From: SHAN690 sp038131955
GTDB lineage: Bacteria; Bacteroidota; Bacteroidia; Flavobacteriales_G; Salibacteraceae
Direction: 5' to 3'
NCBI GenBank assembly: GCA_038131955.1
Contig: JAYPQK010000009.1
Location: forward strand, 186,001-250,000
DNA length: 64,000 nt
Made by a program: the position numbers and the translations under genes. A model generated the notes under the pieces. That model searched no databases. It had not been told where the DNA came from and was given only the letters and a program-made list of their open reading frames with translations. Below, piece by piece: positions 60,348 to 64,000 of this stretch. The stretch's first letter is position 1. Every line of letters starts with the position of its first letter.

Positions 60348-61390
60348 TCTCCTTTCATTTTAATGGATTGGGCAAGTACCTCCTCGATCCAGCCTCGACC
60401 CCAATTGGCGAGTTCTTCTTCTGACCAGAGCGTGGGATAGAAGACACGTAGTTGCAGTCTAGGAGGAAGGTATTTCTGCCAGTTGGTTCCTCCAGTAGCC
60501 GGAGCATCACCTTCTTTGGCGGCGAGGTAGCGAACGGCGCTACGGTAATGTTGCAGTGGCCAATTGATGTTCACGTTGACGTCTAACTGTCGAAGCTGTT
60601 TGATCAGTTCTGGATCTTTCTGTTCTGCATCAGTCAAAGACAAATATTTCTGCCACACATTGCATGACGCATAGTCCTTGGCCATGATGATCAATCGTGC
60701 GCTGTACTTGGCCTCAAATTGTTCGAGCGTCAGAGTCTTTTTACCTGTCTCGAGCTCGGTGGCTCCTTGCTTCCAATAGATGTGTTCGAACTGAGCCTCA
60801 ATGCTTCGTTCGTCTTTTTCTCCTGCTGGAACTCTATGCTCCTTGTCCACCAAGCGATCCATGTCGGTGGATGCGATCTCGATCATGCGGTACTGTGCAC
60901 TTTGAAAGCCGCTTGCAGGAAGCAAGGCCATTCTGAATCGAAGGAATTGGTCCTTCTCCATGCCTTGGACCATGATCTCAAAACTCTTTGTGAGCGCCTC
61001 GAAGTAGCTGTTTACTCTTCTGAGTCGTTCCTTGAGGAAGTCGACGTTGAGCTTATGGTTCCAACCTTCATCGTGTCCGTTGTCTCCAATGCGCTTTCCG
61101 TTCTTGGCGATCTGCTCCAGTTCATGCAGGCTCAAATTGAAATAGAGTTCGGAGATCTGGTGGTAAACGATGAAGATCTTCTCGTCAGGATAGTCGGTCT
61201 TCGGGTGCTGCAAAGTGAGCAGCGTGTCGAGGTGAACGTAGTCCCAATAGGTGAGGTAGTTAGAAAGTAAAAGTCCATCAAGGTAGGCGTTGATATCCTG
61301 CCCCATGGACTCATACTTCTCTTGGAGTTTCTTGATTTTTTCTTCGAGGTTGTCTTGCACCGCGTTGGCTTTGATCCATCGAAAGTACAT
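60344..61390 (-). CDS. Tryptophan 2,3-dioxygenase-family protein
   Basis: 348 residues, all helical. Family blocks are YWDYVHLDTLLTLQ, DEKIFIVYHQISELYF (His77), RMALLPASGFQSAQYRMIE (Tyr167, Arg168 of the substrate pocket), WPLQHYRSAVRYL (His281, candidate heme ligand) and ATGGTNWQKYLPP. This fits tryptophan dioxygenase, which opens the indole ring to N-formylkynurenine. The rest of the kynurenine pathway is not nearby; instead it shares an operon with a cell-wall peptidase, so a changed role is possible. Stop and next start overlap by 4 nt. Confidence 0.82.
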   Translation of the reverse strand: MYFRWIKANAVQDNLEEKIKKLQEKYESMGQDINAYLDGLLLSNYLTYWDYVHLDTLLTLQHPKTDYPDEKIFIVYHQISELYFNLSLHELEQIAKNGKRIGDNGHDEGWNHKLNVDFLKERLRRVNSYFEALTKSFEIMVQGMEKDQFLRFRMALLPASGFQSAQYRMIEIASTDMDRLVDKEHRVPAGEKDERSIEAQFEHIYWKQGATELETGKKTLTLEQFEAKYSARLIIMAKDYASCNVWQKYLSLTDAEQKDPELIKQLRQLDVNVNINWPLQHYRSAVRYLAAKEGDAPATGGTNWQKYLPPRLQLRVFYPTLWSEEELANWGRGWIEEVLAQSIKMKGE

Positions 61391-61451
61391 CGCTTAAGAT
61401 CGCGATTCGATTTCAGGCTAAGCCAGTTTCCAACATCGAAGCGTGAAGCGG

Positions 61452-62276
61452 CTAGAGCTTCGCGATCGGGTTGGCAAGTCCTTCGTAATCGACCAACTCC
61501 ATCTTGATAGAACCAACCAATACGGAGGCTTTAGCCATCACAGGAATCTTGTTGTCATCGTTGGTGACCCAGACCATCATGTCTTCCTCTTCCTTGAAGA
61601 TGCGGCCTTTTTGAACCACAGGAACGAAAACCATGCAGTCGAATTCTCCTTTATCGATCTCGATGCTTTCAAACCTCAAGAACTTGATCTTCAATGGCCA
61701 GACTTCATTGTCTACGAATGCCTGCATCTCGAAGATATCACCCGGCTTCACATTTCTCATATCCAATGCTCTAGCTCGGTAGAAAGAAGAGATCATGTCC
61801 TGCACGCCAAGGGGGACTTCGAATTCTTTTCCCTTGTCGGTTTTCACCTTTTTGCCCAAGTGGTCGAACGTGTAGTATTGCTCAAGTTCAAACCCGCCTT
61901 CGTGTATGTCTCGAACAAAAATCCATGGGAAGACTCCTTCTTCGTCCATGTAGGTCTCATAGCGATCGCGCACTTTGAAGAACCAATCGAAGGTGCCTTT
62001 TGAACGACCAGTAGCTACAACGTACATCACTGATCTTTCACCGATCTTGCGACGGTCCTCCTTGACTTCAATGATCGCCTCACCAGCATCAAGCCAACCA
62101 TAGCTTACCTCATATTCGAGACGTTCACCGCGTTTGAAAGCGTGATGTGGAGTCCTGGGCAATTGCATTACTTCCTCGGAGCTTGGTGTTGCGACTTCCT
62201 GTCGCTCGAATTCAAAGACCGGGGCTGCTGCCTGAGCCGCTAACAGGGCGCCGGTGACGATCAAAGCATGTTTCAT
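61452..62276 (-). CDS. DUF3108 domain-containing secreted protein
   Basis: 274 residues from the ATG at 62276. A signal peptide (LLAAQAAAP) precedes a beta-rich DUF3108 domain: FKRGERLEYEVSYGWLDAGEA, VRDRYETYMDEEGVFPW and GEFDCMVFVP. The function is not established; the family is common in Bacteroidota and Proteobacteria. It is 61 nt ahead of the dioxygenase-family gene and probably in its transcript. Confidence 0.85.
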   Translation of the reverse strand: MKHALIVTGALLAAQAAAPVFEFERQEVATPSSEEVMQLPRTPHHAFKRGERLEYEVSYGWLDAGEAIIEVKEDRRKIGERSVMYVVATGRSKGTFDWFFKVRDRYETYMDEEGVFPWIFVRDIHEGGFELEQYYTFDHLGKKVKTDKGKEFEVPLGVQDMISSFYRARALDMRNVKPGDIFEMQAFVDNEVWPLKIKFLRFESIEIDKGEFDCMVFVPVVQKGRIFKEEEDMMVWVTNDDNKIPVMAKASVLVGSIKMELVDYEGLANPIAKL

Positions 62277-62322
62277 GATCATAGGTTTTGCCTGAAGAAG
62301 ACAAACCTTGTGCCAGATCGTT

Positions 62323-62850
62323 TTATTGTTTGGAAAGCCCTGTTCGGATCGCGATTTCTGCGAGTCCTGAACCCATCACACTTTTAATAAGCAAACCAGG
62401 TAGGAAGGGAGCTACATAGTCAGACCACGTCACGATACTGTCCGTTGCTAAGGCGATCCAGCTTAGTCCAGATATCATGATCAGAATATGCTGCGTAATG
62501 AAGAGAATAAACAAGAAGATGAGCCGAGGTCCTTTTTGCAATGGAAGGATCAAGCCGGTGATAAGGTTGACGATCAAGAATGCAGTCAGAAATCCGAAGC
62601 TCGAACCGGTCACGGTGTCAAATCCTCCTGCACCTCCCGAGAGAATAGGTGCTCCTAAGCATGCTGCGATTAGAAAGAGGCCTACACCCAAAGATGAATT
62701 CTTCCAATCGAACACGATCGGAAGCAGGATCACCATCATGCTTTGAAGGGTAATAGGAACATCGATACCTGGCACGGGGATTTTGAATTGACCCGCAAGA
62801 GAAAGCAAGACGATCGTGGCGAAGACCTCGAGGTAGTTTCTATACTTCAC
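62323..62850 (-). CDS. bioY: Biotin transporter BioY
   Basis: 175 residues from a GTG at 62850. About six transmembrane helices are visible, and VPGIDVPITLQSMMVIL, GAPILSGGAGGFDTVTG and TGSSFGFLTAF are BioY signature loops. BioY is the substrate-binding S component of the energy-coupling-factor biotin importer. The ECF ATPase genes are not in the window. It starts 5 nt after the leuS stop. An upstream in-frame start would lie inside leuS and is not needed. Confidence 0.88.
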   Translation of the reverse strand: MKYRNYLEVFATIVLLSLAGQFKIPVPGIDVPITLQSMMVILLPIVFDWKNSSLGVGLFLIAACLGAPILSGGAGGFDTVTGSSFGFLTAFLIVNLITGLILPLQKGPRLIFLFILFITQHILIMISGLSWIALATDSIVTWSDYVAPFLPGLLIKSVMGSGLAEIAIRTGLSKQ

Positions 62851-62855
62851 AAAGC

Positions 62856-64000
62856 CTATATCACCACATTCACGATTCGACCCGGTACCACGATGACCTT
62901 CTTCGGAGCATTGCCCGCCAACCATTTCTGCGCTACTTCGTGGGCCAGCACCTCCTTCCCCACTTCTTCTCTTCCCATATCGGCAGGAAGTTCGATCTGG
63001 AATCGGGTCTTGCCATTAAAGGAAACCGGGTAGGTGATGGAGTCGTCCTTCAAATAGTCTTCATTGAAAATGGGCCAGGCAACTTCAGAGATCGAATCTT
63101 CATTTCCTAACCTCGACCACAGTTCTTCAGCGATGTGAGGAGCGTGACAGCTGACTAAGATCGTAAGTGGCTCGAGGATCTCGCGCTTCTTGCATTGGAG
63201 GTCGGTCAATTCATTCACGGCGACCATAAATGCACTAACAGGTGTATTGAAAGCGAAGCGATCCAAGTCCTCTGTGACCTTCTGGATGCACTTGTGCAAT
63301 GCTTTCAATTCATCCTTGTTTGCCTTTTCATCGGTCACGGCGAAGTCGTCTCCATTGTGATAGAGACGCCACAGTTTTCTCAAGAATTTGGAAACGCCTT
63401 CGATACCTTTTGTGTTCCAAGGCTTGTGCATTTCAATCGGGCCCAAGAACATTTCGTGGAGACGAAGAGCATCGGCTCCGTGCTCGGCGACCACATCGTC
63501 AGGGTTGACCACATTGCCGTAGCGCTTACTCATCTTCTGACCGTCCTCTGCTTGGATCATTCCTTGGTTGATCAGCTTGTTGGCGGGCTCATCGAATGGG
63601 AGGTAGCCCATATCGTGCAAAAACTTGGTCCAGAACCGGAAATAGAGAAGGTGGCCGGTCGCGTGTTCCGCTCCTCCCATGTACAGGTCGACCTGCTTCC
63701 AATAGCTCACGGCTTCTGCTGAGACAAATTCTTTCGCTCGAGTTTCCTTATTTCCCTCCATCATATAGCGGAGGTAATACCAGCTCGATCCGGCCCATCC
63801 GGGCATGGTGTTCAATTCGATAGGGAAGCCTTTTCCGTTCTCGATCACCTTTCCATTCTCGCGATCCCAGTTCCAGCGTGTAGCTCTCCCAAGAGGAGGG
63901 TCTCCGTCCTCCGTTGGCTTAAATTCATTGATCTCCGGCAGCACGATCGGGAGTTTATCCTCATCCATGGTGAACGGGATGTCGTCCCTGTAGTATATTG
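62856..64000 (-). CDS. leuS: Leucyl-tRNA synthetase, 3' part (5' end beyond window)
   Basis: About 381 C-terminal residues are visible, and the frame stays open to the window edge (IYYRDDIPFTM). The class I signature KMSKR is in DGQKMSKRYGNVVNPDD. The anticodon-binding domain (HEMFLGPIEMHKPWNTKGIEG, then KFLRKLWRLY) and the C-terminal domain ending VIVVPGRIVNVVI follow. It charges tRNA-Leu with leucine. bioY is directly downstream. Confidence 0.95.
   Translation of the reverse strand, partial: IYYRDDIPFTMDEDKLPIVLPEINEFKPTEDGDPPLGRATRWNWDRENGKVIENGKGFPIELNTMPGWAGSSWYYLRYMMEGNKETRAKEFVSAEAVSYWKQVDLYMGGAEHATGHLLYFRFWTKFLHDMGYLPFDEPANKLINQGMIQAEDGQKMSKRYGNVVNPDDVVAEHGADALRLHEMFLGPIEMHKPWNTKGIEGVSKFLRKLWRLYHNGDDFAVTDEKANKDELKALHKCIQKVTEDLDRFAFNTPVSAFMVAVNELTDLQCKKREILEPLTILVSCHAPHIAEELWSRLGNEDSISEVAWPIFNEDYLKDDSITYPVSFNGKTRFQIELPADMGREEVGKEVLAHEVAQKWLAGNAPKKVIVVPGRIVNVVI

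Overview
The window looks like a chromosome segment of a Bacteroidota bacterium, most likely Flavobacteriales close to the Cryomorphaceae/Schleiferiaceae group. This rests on type IX secretion (T9SS) genes (gldJ, a porP/sprF-type gene, porU, porV), several T9SS cargo proteins, TonB-dependent receptors, an HYC_CC_PP-family metal protein, a GldJ/MurF neighbourhood, and repeated TAnnTTTG -7 promoter elements close upstream of start codons. The species assignment is inference; no rRNA gene is present.

Layout. 1-5.1 kb: the 3' end of a T9SS type B cargo gene, a PaaI thioesterase and a 3-oxoadipyl-CoA-type thiolase (aromatic-acid catabolism), then the ribosome-assembly GTPases era and der. 4.7-7.7 kb: a three-gene metal module (HYC_CC_PP protein, HMA protein, TonB-dependent receptor). 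7.7-12.1 kb: a lipid kinase, a coiled-coil lipoprotein, an AlkB-type hydroxylase, a tiny protein that resembles an isolated T9SS sorting domain, and a glycosyltransferase. 12.1-18 kb: a long minus-strand run with pyk, an IPExxxVDY-type gene, rnc, fabF, acpP and an iodotyrosine-deiodinase-like nitroreductase. 18-21.8 kb: purN and a large SOS1-like Na+/H+ antiporter with a His-rich N-terminus and a cyclic-nucleotide-binding domain.

21.8-33.7 kb is the accessory, scarred part. It has two tRNA-Val genes (UAC and GAC), each preceded by a degenerate tRNA-like copy and followed by a terminator plus a second, related hairpin. Around them lie a truncated RND-adaptor gene, a tail-to-tail junction of two truncated genes, a GH92 mannosidase with a toroid-fold lipoprotein, a membrane TPR/AraC regulator beside an SprB-repeat T9SS protein, and a TonB receptor reduced to its two ends by an internal deletion.

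34-44.9 kb returns to core genes: an ABC-F ATPase, a T9SS cargo with a CxxCH motif, folC, the exbB-exbD-tonB energy-transduction operon, nhaD, an MscS channel, a Glu/Leu-type dehydrogenase and anmK. 44.9-56.7 kb: an acyl-CoA dehydrogenase, murF, gldJ, the porP-type gene, then the divergent porU-porV-ispF-cdd run. 56.7-64 kb: pdhA-pdhC (without E1 beta), an operon of a DUF3108 protein, a tryptophan-dioxygenase-family protein and an M23 peptidase, then bioY and the 3' part of leuS.

Functionally the window links an outer-membrane economy (T9SS export, TonB uptake, metal acquisition) with sodium/proton homeostasis (two antiporters and an MscS channel) and standard fatty-acid, folate, isoprenoid and cell-wall metabolism. 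No complete, clearly new multi-gene system was found. The most unusual signals are the tRNA-Val-linked repeat architecture, the gene-junction scars around it, the stand-alone sorting-domain-like protein, and the conserved Glu-Tyr-Lys lid of the deiodinase homologue.
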